Part shown: one piece after another, positions 36,599 through 45,220 of the stretch
Layout of the letters: each line of letters opens with the position of its first letter
Numbering within the stretch: position 1 is the first letter of the stretch
Origin: Clostridia bacterium
Lineage (GTDB): Bacteria; Bacillota; Clostridia; Lachnospirales; Lachnospiraceae
Length of the DNA: 64,000 nt
Assembly: GCA_003246295.1 (NCBI GenBank)
Contig: QKAS01000022.1
Span: 1-64,000 of the forward strand
Reading direction: 5' to 3'
Position numbers and translations under genes: made by a program
The notes under the pieces: model-generated
Seen by the model: the letters and a program-made list of their open reading frames with translations, nothing else
Database searches by the model: none
What the model was told of the DNA's origin: nothing

Positions 36599-37381
36599 TT
36601 ATAACTTCTCTGAAAAAATATGTTCGATTTTGTCAGATGCATCTTTCAGATATTCACAATTAAATGCTTCGAATTCACCTGTGTCTACCAGCTTTGCAAT
36701 CGCTGGATCAATCGGAATCTCTCCCATGATTGGTACCCCGATTTCTGCTGAAATATCTGCTAATTTACTTTCGCCAAAAATATGTATCCTTTCACCGCAT
36801 CCCGGACATTTCACATAACTCATATTCTCTACCAGGCCAAGGACAGGTATATGAATCATTTCTGCCATGTGGAATGCTTTTTTTACTATCATGGAAACAA
36901 GATCCTGCGGAGATGATACAATCACAATCCCATCAAGTGGTATTGATTGAAAGACAGTCAATGGTACATCTCCTGTCCCTGGTGGCATATCGATAAACAG
37001 ATAGTCAAGATCTCCCCAGACAACGTCCGTCCAGAACTGTTTAACGGTATTGGCTAAAATAGGTCCTCTCCAGATGACCGGCTGGTCTTCCTGTTCAAGC
37101 AGGATATTTACAGACATTAATCTAATTCCCGACTCCGTACATTCAGGCATAAGTCCAAGTTCATTTCCACCTGCTTTTCTTGTTATTCCAAACATTTTGG
37201 GAATAGATGGGCCTGTAATATCTGCATCCAGAATCCCGACACGTAATCCTTTTCTTTTCATCAATACTGCAAGCATTGCTGTTACAAATGATTTCCCGAC
37301 TCCACCTTTTCCACTGACAACACCAATTACATTTTTCACTGTGCTGTAATGATTAAATTCTTCCTGCATACTCTGGCTCAT
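36599..37381 (-). CDS. Mrp/NBP35-type iron-sulfur carrier ATPase
   Basis: A 260-aa P-loop protein of the ApbC/NBP35 group, which carries and delivers iron-sulfur clusters. Deviant Walker A SGKGGVGKS is near residue 24, IDMPPGTGD near 130, and the bridging cysteines KCPGCGE near 213. GGAG precedes the ATG. It ends the run of MinD-ferredoxin, NifX-like and metallo-beta-lactamase genes, a set common in anaerobes and related to the orange-protein cluster of Desulfovibrio. Confidence 0.9.
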   Translation of the reverse strand: MSQSMQEEFNHYSTVKNVIGVVSGKGGVGKSFVTAMLAVLMKRKGLRVGILDADITGPSIPKMFGITRKAGGNELGLMPECTESGIRLMSVNILLEQEDQPVIWRGPILANTVKQFWTDVVWGDLDYLFIDMPPGTGDVPLTVFQSIPLDGIVIVSSPQDLVSMIVKKAFHMAEMIHIPVLGLVENMSYVKCPGCGERIHIFGESKLADISAEIGVPIMGEIPIDPAIAKLVDTGEFEAFNCEYLKDASDKIEHIFSEKL

Positions 37382-37405
37382 TCTTATTCTCCATTCTATA
37401 AAAAT

Positions 37406-38263
37406 CTATAAAAATTCAATGATGTTCCCTGTCGTATTATAAACAAATCGATTTCCAAATTCTTGTTTGATTTTTGCAATATGATGTTCACCTGTACAGT
37501 GTGAGACTGCTATTATTCCTAAATTGATTTTGTTTAAATAATCAATCGTTTCCATCATTCTGTTTTCGTCTGCTTCGATCAGGTGTGTTCCACCGATTAA
37601 TGCATAGACCGGCGTACCAGTTCTTTCTATGATTGTACTTAAAATATTAACAATACCGACATGCGAACACCCAACAATAACAATCAATCCTTTAGAAGTT
37701 TTTATCCCTAATACGATTTCATCCTTGAAATCATCATGTCTAATCTCATCACCCTTTATAATACAAAACTCATGATTGCTCATTTCAAAGTCATTTTTAT
37801 TCTTGAAATGGTGAAATAACATGATTTGTTCAGAAATATAATAATTATCTTTTGTAACTTTTCTGCATGGTATTCTATGATCTGTAATGAAACTTTCATC
37901 AAATGGATTCCCATTATATTTATAACTAAGGTTATCTAAACGCTTATATTTTGGCTCAAAAAATTCACTACTTACTAAAAGCTCCGGTAACCGCGCTGAC
38001 TCTGGCGTTTTTTCCAGTTCATTGATCAGACTCTTAAACCCACCGCTATGGTCATAGTGCCCATGGCTTATGATGATGTGATCCAAATCACTTAAATTCT
38101 TTCCAAGCTTTTTTGCATTCTTAATAAATAGCCCTGTCTGACCTGTATCAAATAATATTTTCTTATCATTTGCCTCAATATAAAGAGAAAGTCCATGTTC
38201 GTTCAACAGTTCATGATCCGTATCCTGGTTATTCTCTATTAATGTTGTAATTCTAACTTTCAC
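37406..38263 (-). CDS. Metallo-beta-lactamase-fold hydrolase (COG1237 type)
   Basis: A 285-aa metallohydrolase with the motif SHGHYDHSGG and later ligands in VGCSHVG and SHCTGEHH. The family includes a synthase of the archaeal methanopterin precursor, but bacterial members next to Mrp/NifX genes have no settled activity. The start is GTG at 38263 with GGAG seven bases upstream. Part of the Mrp-MinD operon. Confidence 0.85.
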   Translation of the reverse strand: MKVRITTLIENNQDTDHELLNEHGLSLYIEANDKKILFDTGQTGLFIKNAKKLGKNLSDLDHIIISHGHYDHSGGFKSLINELEKTPESARLPELLVSSEFFEPKYKRLDNLSYKYNGNPFDESFITDHRIPCRKVTKDNYYISEQIMLFHHFKNKNDFEMSNHEFCIIKGDEIRHDDFKDEIVLGIKTSKGLIVIVGCSHVGIVNILSTIIERTGTPVYALIGGTHLIEADENRMMETIDYLNKINLGIIAVSHCTGEHHIAKIKQEFGNRFVYNTTGNIIEFL

Positions 38264-38281
38264 GGCAATCTCCTAACATTC

Positions 38282-38623
38282 TTACTCGTGATGATGTTCT
38301 GTGCAAACTTCTCCTGTTGACTTAAGGATTCCTTTGGCAAATTGCTCAGCCGCCTCATCTGCATCCCCGCTAACACCTACATAAACATCAATTCCATTCT
38401 CAACAAATAAATCTTTTGCTGCCTCTCCCATTCCTCCTGCTATAATAACATCTACGTTCTGTTCCTTCAAGAATACAGGCAAAAACCCCGGTTTATGTCC
38501 TGGATTTGGAACAAATCTTTTATAAGTAATCGCATCACTTTCGATAAAATAAAGATTGAATCCTTCACAATGACCAAAATGCTGACTCACATAATTCCCA
38601 TCATTTGCTACTGCTATTTTCAC
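38282..38623 (-). CDS. NifX/NifB-type Fe-Mo cofactor-binding-like protein, copy 1
   Basis: A 113-aa protein of the dinitrogenase iron-molybdenum cofactor family (COG1433): MKIAVANDGNYVSQHFGHCE at the N-terminus and a His-rich tail EHHHE. Such proteins bind metal clusters outside nitrogen fixation, for example the Mo-Cu cluster of the orange protein. GTG start with GGAGG upstream. A second homologue lies at the head of the operon (40338-40700). Confidence 0.9.
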   Translation of the reverse strand: MKIAVANDGNYVSQHFGHCEGFNLYFIESDAITYKRFVPNPGHKPGFLPVFLKEQNVDVIIAGGMGEAAKDLFVENGIDVYVGVSGDADEAAEQFAKGILKSTGEVCTEHHHE

Positions 38624-38640
38624 ACCAATACCTCCGTATT

Positions 38641-39498
38641 TTAATTAAAATTTATTATTAAATTCTTCATGCGAATCCACATTGTTTCTATCGCTTTCCC
38701 TGCAATGCTATCTGGAAAAGAAGTAATGGGCTTTAATGAATTAACTGACTCCATTACCTTTTCATCAAATGGAATCTTGCCAGCAACAAACAATCCTTTC
38801 TTTGTTGCATAGGCTTCTATCTGCTTTGTCATATCCAAATTTATATCGTATTTATTGATACATATCATTACTTGCGTATCAAAATGTTCAGATAGCTCGA
38901 GAATTCGTTTTAAATCATCAAGTCCTGATCTGGTCGGTTCTGTCACAATCAATGCAATATCTGCACCTGTGATTGATGCAATAACGGAGCACCCGATCCC
39001 TGGAGAACCGTCCAGTATGGTAATCTGGGTCTCCTCTACAAATCTTTTTGCATTTTTTCTAAGCTGGGTTACCAGCTTTCCAGACCCATCACTTCCAACT
39101 CCCATGATTGCTCTTGACAGTATGCCTTTTTCTGTTTTTGTAATAAAAGTATCGGCAGTTTTTTCATCTTCTAACCTGATTGCATTTTTAGGACACACTA
39201 AAGTACATGCACCACACCCTTCACACAAAAATGAATCTATCGAAGAATTTTTTATCGCACCAAATTTACATACTTCTTCACAAATTTCACATTTGATACA
39301 AAGAGTTTTATTGATTCTTGCTTTTTTTCCACCGTAAAAATTTTTCTTTTCTATATCTTTACCCTGATAAAATAGATATAGGTTTGGAGCATCCACGTCA
39401 CAGTCTACACGAATGATTCTTCCCGCCAACGATGATAATGCTGCAACTACTGTTGTTTTTCCCGTGCCTCCTTTTCCACTTAGTACCGCTATTTCCAT
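38641..39498 (-). CDS. MinD-superfamily ATPase with inserted ferredoxin domain, copy 1
   Basis: A 285-aa COG1149 protein: P-loop SGKGGTGKTT at the N-terminus and, at about residues 62-100, an inserted double [4Fe-4S] ferredoxin domain (CIKCEICEEVCKFGA and CEGCGACTLVCPKNA). Pairs of such proteins are typical beside NifX-like genes and are thought to insert metal clusters or couple ATP to electron transfer. GGAGG precedes the ATG; the first ten bases overlap the end of the upstream paralogue. Confidence 0.92.
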   Translation of the reverse strand: MEIAVLSGKGGTGKTTVVAALSSLAGRIIRVDCDVDAPNLYLFYQGKDIEKKNFYGGKKARINKTLCIKCEICEEVCKFGAIKNSSIDSFLCEGCGACTLVCPKNAIRLEDEKTADTFITKTEKGILSRAIMGVGSDGSGKLVTQLRKNAKRFVEETQITILDGSPGIGCSVIASITGADIALIVTEPTRSGLDDLKRILELSEHFDTQVMICINKYDINLDMTKQIEAYATKKGLFVAGKIPFDEKVMESVNSLKPITSFPDSIAGKAIETMWIRMKNLIINFN

Positions 39499-40319
39499 GG
39501 AAATACCTCCTTCATCTTTTCTGTAATCGCATAAAAATTCACACGATAGGAGGGATCAACACATAGCATGCTTCCCCGTGAATAGAGTACAGCTGCTTCC
39601 ATACTATACGGAATGGTTCCCAGTAGTGTTGTATCCGACGATTTGCAGTATTTTTTAATTATGTTCTCTTTCCCGTCATCTTTGTTAATCACAATACCAT
39701 AGGGAATCTGATAGAGTTTTACCAGTTCTAAAGCCATTTTTAAATCATGAAGTCCAAATTCTGATGGTTCTGTAACAAGGATTGCAGCATCTGCATATCT
39801 TAAAGCCGTCACTACATTACATGATGTTCCTGGCGGGCAATCTATCAGGTGATTCTCATCAGGAAGTCCTACAAGTAATGTTCTGATTACAGGTACCGCC
39901 ATGGGTTCCCCAACATTCAAGATACCTCGATGACAAGTAATCGACTCAGTCGCTCCCGATTCCACTTTTCCAGTTGTTCTTTTTTCATATGTCAGTGCAT
40001 TTTGCTTGCATACAATTTTACACGCACCACAATCATGACACAGCTTATTGAACACTACGATCTCTTTGCCTGTATTCGCAAGTGCATTGAACTGACATAC
40101 TTTTACACATGTACCACATAAATTACATTTTTCTTGATCAATTACAGGGTATTCAACCATTACATCTTCCTGCTTCAGGATAGACGGGTTCAGGAAAATA
40201 AATCCATTTGGCTCTTCAACATCACAGTCTACGTAGTTGAATCCCAACGTGATGGCGAGATTGGTAGATACCGTTGTTTTTCCAGTTCCACCTTTCCCAC
40301 TCAAAATTGCAATATTCAT
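39489..40319 (-). CDS. MinD-superfamily ATPase with inserted ferredoxin domain, copy 2
   Basis: A 276-aa paralogue of the next gene, with SGKGGTGKTTVSTNL, a ferredoxin insert (CNLCGTCVKVCQFNA and CHDCGACKIVCKQNA) and LIDCPPGTSC. The two probably act as a heterodimer, as in related clusters. Ribosome site AAGGATGGAG. The overlap with the downstream gene suggests translational coupling. Confidence 0.92.
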   Translation of the reverse strand: MNIAILSGKGGTGKTTVSTNLAITLGFNYVDCDVEEPNGFIFLNPSILKQEDVMVEYPVIDQEKCNLCGTCVKVCQFNALANTGKEIVVFNKLCHDCGACKIVCKQNALTYEKRTTGKVESGATESITCHRGILNVGEPMAVPVIRTLLVGLPDENHLIDCPPGTSCNVVTALRYADAAILVTEPSEFGLHDLKMALELVKLYQIPYGIVINKDDGKENIIKKYCKSSDTTLLGTIPYSMEAAVLYSRGSMLCVDPSYRVNFYAITEKMKEVFPWK

Positions 40320-40337
40320 TTATATAACTCCATCCTT

Positions 40338-40700
40338 TTATCGCATTCCATGATGTGCCACTCCAGCATTAAAAATATCGGACAACATATTTTTTTGATA
40401 TAGTTCAATAGCTCTGTTTACTGGCATAACTTCGCAAGAAACTGCTTTTATTTTTGATTTTTCAATCAACTCGAACGCGTTGGGTCCTAAATTCCCTGTA
40501 ATTAGTACATTTGCTTTTGCTTCTATAATTTGATTTGCCGCCTTAATCCCTGCACCTCCTGATGCATTGACGCCTGCATTTGGAATTGCTTCATAGGAAT
40601 TTGTATCTGTGTCAAAAATAATAAAATACTCACATCTTCCGAACCTTTTGTCTAACATACTTTCTTTGGTAACTCCTGCTGCTGATACTACAATTTTCAT
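40338..40700 (-). CDS. NifX/NifB-type Fe-Mo cofactor-binding-like protein, copy 2
   Basis: A 120-aa COG1433 protein (MLDKRFGRCEYFIIFD, GGAGIKAANQIIE, ending AGVAHHGMR). First gene of the six-gene Mrp/MinD/NifX-like/MBL operon. AAGGAG lies eight bases before the ATG. The promoter directly upstream carries three copies of one 11-bp motif. Confidence 0.9.
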   Translation of the reverse strand: MKIVVSAAGVTKESMLDKRFGRCEYFIIFDTDTNSYEAIPNAGVNASGGAGIKAANQIIEAKANVLITGNLGPNAFELIEKSKIKAVSCEVMPVNRAIELYQKNMLSDIFNAGVAHHGMR

Positions 40701-40720
40701 AGATAATGTCTCCTTATAAT

Positions 40721-40801
40721 TATGAGCATATGTTATTTACAATTATAAGTATAATCATTAATGAGCATATGTCAATAATAAATATTGGCATATGCTCATT
40801 A
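40721..40801 (-). promoter_or_regulatory. Promoter with three ATGAGCATATG operators for the Mrp/NifX-like operon
   Basis: On the minus strand a TTGACA -35 (40770-40775) and TATACT -10 (40748-40753) are 16 bp apart. The motif ATGAGCATATG occurs at 40722-40732 and 40761-40771, and inverted at 40789-40799. One copy fills the -35/-10 spacer, one is near the transcription start and one is upstream, a layout expected for repression. The regulator is not encoded nearby. Confidence 0.7.
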
Positions 40802-40856
40802 TTATGATGTTATATTATATTTTAAGCGTTACGTTTTATGATGTATTCCTAACGAA

Positions 40857-41930
40857 TTATCTCTTATAAATACCTGTGATACTGCCGGTTTGTAATATAT
40901 GTCCCTGCATTGCCTGAATCACATCAGACTTCTTTGCCCCTTGCTCCAATTCCAAATAACTATTAAGCGCATAAAAAGTGAAACGATATCTATGTGTACT
41001 TCTTATAAACACAGGTTGTTTCGGTCCTCTGTATCTATGAACTCCGTAAGCGACTCCCTGAATCGCATTTTGCAATGATGCAACCTGCGGTCCATAGGGT
41101 ATGTTCTCTGGAATCCTTTCTAACCTTGGAATATTCCAAATGACCCAATGACAATACTCACTAATGAAAGGAATATCCAGATCATCCATGATAATCGCTA
41201 TGGATACTGCTTCCTTCGATAGATGATGCAGAACAAATTCTGGAGAGATATCTAAATCAAATCCTGTGTGCTTTTTTGGAATCCAGCCTTGATCAACAAA
41301 GGACGGACTCTCAATGATTAATTGTGACTCCTCTTGATTCATATCTGATTTTTTCATAACCTTTTCCTTCTCGTATATTATTTTCATAATTTTTATCATA
41401 TCCCAAAATCCTCTGCAGTTACGATCCAACTTTTTAGTCCAACTGATGATTCCTAATTCTTCTATTGCAGACAAACCTGCAAGAAGAACACATAAAAAAA
41501 TAGCATCAGATTTCAGCAGATACATCAGAATCGGAAAACAATAAATTGCAAACCCTGCAGCTTTGTTAGCGTATGTATGCAAAAACGCTGCTTCATGAAA
41601 TTTATAATATCCAATCATGATTGACAATAGTCGGATAAACGCAATCAAAATGATAGATATTAACATCCACCGCTCCCATACAATGCTTGGAAGATACTTG
41701 ATTAATACTACAGCCAAAAAGAAAAAGTCTGCGATACTATCCAACTTTGCACCCATTTCACTGCAGCTTCTCCATCTTCTAGCCAGATAACCATCAATAG
41801 CATCACTCAATCCACAGAGAAAGTAAACCATCAAAAAGCTAGTTCCACTTATTGGAAGTATCAAGAGTACTATAGAAAGCACGATTCGTGATATTGTAAT
41901 ACAATTTGGAAGCTGACGCTTAAACTTCAT
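40857..41930 (-). CDS. CDP-alcohol phosphatidyltransferase fused to a PEBP (YbhB/YbcL) domain
   Basis: A 357-aa reading frame with two unrelated parts. Residues about 1-175 are a membrane CDP-alcohol phosphatidyltransferase with the catalytic motif DAIDGYLARRWRSCSEMGAKLDSIAD (given in two blocks: DGYLAR and GAKLDSIAD). Residues about 205-357 are a phosphatidylethanolamine-binding-protein-like domain (FVLHHLSKEAVSIAIIMDD, HWVIWNIP, HRYRFTFYAL). An in-frame ATG at the junction (MKKSDMNQ) follows AGGAAAAGG, so separate translation of the second part is possible. The gene starts one base after the LD-carboxypeptidase stop. Confidence 0.82.
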   Translation of the reverse strand: MKFKRQLPNCITISRIVLSIVLLILPISGTSFLMVYFLCGLSDAIDGYLARRWRSCSEMGAKLDSIADFFFLAVVLIKYLPSIVWERWMLISIILIAFIRLLSIMIGYYKFHEAAFLHTYANKAAGFAIYCFPILMYLLKSDAIFLCVLLAGLSAIEELGIISWTKKLDRNCRGFWDMIKIMKIIYEKEKVMKKSDMNQEESQLIIESPSFVDQGWIPKKHTGFDLDISPEFVLHHLSKEAVSIAIIMDDLDIPFISEYCHWVIWNIPRLERIPENIPYGPQVASLQNAIQGVAYGVHRYRGPKQPVFIRSTHRYRFTFYALNSYLELEQGAKKSDVIQAMQGHILQTGSITGIYKR

Positions 41931-41931
41931 T

Positions 41932-43011
41932 CTATGATATCCATTCTTGTTTGATTTTAATTGTTTTTTCTTGCATATCCACAATTGCTTCAGCGCCATA
42001 TGGTAAAACGCATCGTGGTGTCGCATGCCCAAAATTCACATTATATACAATAGGAAGCTCATTGTTACCAATCACTTTCCGATATATTTCTTTATACTCT
42101 TCATAAAAAGCTTCATCTTGTGGTTTTCCAACAAGGATTCCATGAATCACGTCAAAGATTCCGGTATGCTTCAATGCCAGAAGTTCTTTCTCGAATAATT
42201 CTGGTACAGGCTGTTCCTCACAGGTTTCGATGAACAGAATTTTGCCCTTCCACTCTTCTAAATCGGGAAAAATTCCATACTTCTCACAAATCTGTTTTTC
42301 ATCCGGATAGCGAAAATCTGTAAGAAGATCATAAAGACTCTCTAGGCATCCTCCTAGAAGTCTTCCTGTGAACTTCTCCGGTCCCTGCAACAGTTCAAAA
42401 CCTCTCGTCTCTTGATGTGAGATTCTATCTGTTCCAATTGCATTCCTTGAAAAATCAGCTCTTTCCTGATACCAGAGATCACTGGATGTGATTGTGATAT
42501 AGCCTGACTTTGGATTCATTTCCTCGAGATAACTTTCAAACGCTTTCTGGGTATATGGCAACATAGTAGTCGCAATCTCTCCAAGATCACATATGAAGTT
42601 AGGTCCATAAAATGTTTTCAAGCCTAATTTATAAAACATAAGATGATTAACTGTGGTATCTGAAAATCCTGTAAACAGTTTCGGATGATGATTAACTGCA
42701 TGAATAAAATCAGAGTCTTCCATTAAATATGGCAATAACCTGTATGTATCATCTCCGCCAATCGCACATATTATACCTGCGATAGTTGGATCTAAAAAAG
42801 CCTGTTTCAGATCACTTGCACGAAGTTCTGGGTGTTCTCTCAGCTCTTCAATTCCCTTTAAAGCATTTGGCATAAAAATCGGTTCGAGTCCATACTCTAT
42901 CAAACGCTTTGTTCCTATTTCTATATTATGACTGCAAAATTCTTCTCCTAACATCCCACTAGAAAGGCTTACAATTGCTACTTTATCACCTTTTTTCAAT
43001 TGACGTACCAC
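41932..43011 (-). CDS. S66-family LD-carboxypeptidase (LdcA/MccF-like)
   Basis: A 359-aa serine peptidase. The nucleophile elbow GFSDTT (Ser117), the Glu in IETCEEQP and the His in NFGHATPRC complete the S66 triad. Members trim the terminal D-Ala from recycled tetrapeptides or cleave microcin-C-like acyl-adenylates; the MccF branch gives self-immunity. I cannot decide between them. Start is GTG at 43011 behind AGGAGG. Confidence 0.87.
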   Translation of the reverse strand: MVRQLKKGDKVAIVSLSSGMLGEEFCSHNIEIGTKRLIEYGLEPIFMPNALKGIEELREHPELRASDLKQAFLDPTIAGIICAIGGDDTYRLLPYLMEDSDFIHAVNHHPKLFTGFSDTTVNHLMFYKLGLKTFYGPNFICDLGEIATTMLPYTQKAFESYLEEMNPKSGYITITSSDLWYQERADFSRNAIGTDRISHQETRGFELLQGPEKFTGRLLGGCLESLYDLLTDFRYPDEKQICEKYGIFPDLEEWKGKILFIETCEEQPVPELFEKELLALKHTGIFDVIHGILVGKPQDEAFYEEYKEIYRKVIGNNELPIVYNVNFGHATPRCVLPYGAEAIVDMQEKTIKIKQEWIS

Positions 43012-43034
43012 TTTTTCTGCCTCCTGTCACCTTA

Positions 43035-43979
43035 CTAGTTTACATAATAGTCCATTATCGATGTCTTATTAAATCCACAAGATTGATATAACCCCAGTGC
43101 CTTATCATTTTCCGCTGCTACCTGAAGCATAATCTGACTAGCGCCTTGTTCCTTGAGTAAAGTGACAGCGTTACAAAGAATGGCTCTGCCATATCCTTTT
43201 CCTCTCTCTTCAGGGATTACGCCCAAACCATAGATTCCGCCAAGTCCATTGATGCATTGCAGATGTACTTTCCCAATGCATTTTTCCTCAAGATATGCCA
43301 GATAAATTGTCATTCCCTTTTTTTCTTCTTCCTCAGGAAGTAGCGCATTCATCAGCTCGTCTGAGGTATCCAAATCATCTTCGAACGGCTCATTAAAATA
43401 AATGGTGTTTTGTCTGGCAATTTCTTTCGCATCCGCATTGGTTGCTTTCTCAAAATGAATCGCCCCCATCACTCGACCAGACAGGTCGGCATCTGGGTTT
43501 AAATACATCTCATACTCTGAGTATTCATATGCTGCTTCCAAAGATGTTATAAATGCCTGCCCAGACTCTGATTTTCTATCACAGAGCAGATAGGTTTTTA
43601 AAGTTCCTCTACGTTTACATTCATCAAATGCCAGACTTGACAATCGTCTAAAAATACCTTTTCTTCGATAATTTGGATGTACCATGCCAGTCATTTCCAG
43701 CGGCCCATCTGTCCCCGCAAATCCACATATTCCAATATAGCCAATCAGTACCTGATCTTGGTAATAAAGAAATTCATTCACTTCTGTGATTGTATGAGTA
43801 TGATTTTTGCACAATTGCGCCGATGCCAGTTTATAATCAAGTTCCAGTTTACATTCCACTTGTTCATATTGCTGACACTGCTGTAATAATGATTGCACTT
43901 CCATTTGTGTTTTTTTTGTCAGATATTCCATTATAATGATGGATTGACAACTTGTTGTTTCCTGATCTGCTTTGTTCAA
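43035..43979 (-). CDS. GNAT-family N-acetyltransferase (two-domain)
   Basis: A 314-aa acetyltransferase with two GNAT-like regions: the first with GMVHPNYRRKGIFRRLSSLA, the second with GLGVIPEERGKGYGRAIL followed by AENDKALGLYQSCGF. The TTG at 43979 has GGAGG eight bases upstream and is preferred; ATG at 43931 is the alternative. Substrate unknown. It is followed by the LD-carboxypeptidase gene 23 bases on. Confidence 0.85.
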   Translation of the reverse strand: MNKADQETTSCQSIIIMEYLTKKTQMEVQSLLQQCQQYEQVECKLELDYKLASAQLCKNHTHTITEVNEFLYYQDQVLIGYIGICGFAGTDGPLEMTGMVHPNYRRKGIFRRLSSLAFDECKRRGTLKTYLLCDRKSESGQAFITSLEAAYEYSEYEMYLNPDADLSGRVMGAIHFEKATNADAKEIARQNTIYFNEPFEDDLDTSDELMNALLPEEEEKKGMTIYLAYLEEKCIGKVHLQCINGLGGIYGLGVIPEERGKGYGRAILCNAVTLLKEQGASQIMLQVAAENDKALGLYQSCGFNKTSIMDYYVN

Positions 43980-44091
43980 TTTTATGTCCTCCGGTGTAAC
44001 TGTCTTTTATATCACATGCTTCTTATCTGTTTTATCATGATATTATCATGAATTCTATTTCTTTCTTGTTACCTGCAATAACCCTTCTCCC

Positions 44092-45054
44092 TTAGCAGAT
44101 CATTGGATATATCTGATCACGGATTAGATTCAGGCTAAGCTTTGCTCTTGGATAAAATGAACCTGTAATCGCAATTACAACTTGCTCTTTAGGGTCACAG
44201 TAAATAATGTTCCCACTATCTCCCATCGCTGCAAAGCATCCCTTTCTATGTTGATCCAGATTCCACCATAAATAACCGTATGCATATTCGTTCCAGTTTG
44301 TCTGAGCTTTTGTACTCTCTGTAATCCAGCTTTCAGATATTAGTTTTTTCCCATCCCATATTCCTCTGTTTAAATAAAGCTGCCCTATTTTCAACATATC
44401 TTTAGGACAGAGTGTAAGTCCCCATCCTGCTGATGCTACTCCTTGTGGATCTACAATCCATCCTTCCTTACTTTGTTCCTTAATAAAACTTAGATGTTCT
44501 TCTTTATTTGCAATAAATATAGGTTGTGGATACCGAATCGAAAGAGGCGAAAAAAGTTTTTCTTTTGCATATTCCATGACTGTCTTGCCCGTTGCATATT
44601 CAATCACGCCGGATATGATCTGTGTTCCAACTGTAGAATATCTAAATGCCCCTATTTCTCCTCTTCCTCCAAGAAGATCAAGCGCTGCTGTTGTCCAGTC
44701 TTCACTCCCATACACTCTTGTATAAGGTTCTGATTTGTATTTATATGGTGCTGTCATTGTAAGAAGATTTTTTAATGTAATATTCTGAATTGTTTTCTCT
44801 CCTTGCTTAACACGATATTCCGGGAAGAATTCCAGAACTTTCTGGTCTACATTGCTGATTGCCCCCTGGTCTAATGCCATCCCCACCAAAATGGATGTAA
44901 TGCTCTTGGTAACAGAAAATATATGTACTGCTTTTTCAGCAAAACCACCTTTTAAATATTTTTCATAAACATTGACGCCGTTCTTTTGTATCGCTACTCC
45001 TGTAATATTGCTATATTCAGACGTAATTTTACTCATTAAATTTACATCATCCAT
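44092..45054 (-). CDS. Serine hydrolase (class C beta-lactamase family)
   Basis: A 320-aa protein of the beta-lactamase/penicillin-binding fold. The SxxK motif is FSVTK (Ser47, Lys50), the second motif is YST in FRYSTVGTQI, and a third may be near GDSGN. No signal peptide is visible, so it probably acts in the cytoplasm as an esterase or peptidase rather than as an antibiotic-resistance enzyme. GGAG precedes the ATG. Confidence 0.85.
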   Translation of the reverse strand: MDDVNLMSKITSEYSNITGVAIQKNGVNVYEKYLKGGFAEKAVHIFSVTKSITSILVGMALDQGAISNVDQKVLEFFPEYRVKQGEKTIQNITLKNLLTMTAPYKYKSEPYTRVYGSEDWTTAALDLLGGRGEIGAFRYSTVGTQIISGVIEYATGKTVMEYAKEKLFSPLSIRYPQPIFIANKEEHLSFIKEQSKEGWIVDPQGVASAGWGLTLCPKDMLKIGQLYLNRGIWDGKKLISESWITESTKAQTNWNEYAYGYLWWNLDQHRKGCFAAMGDSGNIIYCDPKEQVVIAITGSFYPRAKLSLNLIRDQIYPMIC

Positions 45055-45220
45055 AAATCGATTTCTCCTATTCAGGCTTTCCTATTCAGATTTTCCTATA
45101 TTTTATTGATACCATCGATGTAAGTATGATTGTAAGTTCATTAAAAATTAGAATCAAGTAGTAATTTAAAATATTATCACTTAATTTAAAACTTATGCAT
45201 TATTTATTTCATAATAACAT

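Noticed and set aside
44092-45054. Antibiotic-resistance beta-lactamase
   Set aside because: Only the general SxxK fold is seen, there is no signal peptide, and the motifs fit the broad esterase/peptidase group better.
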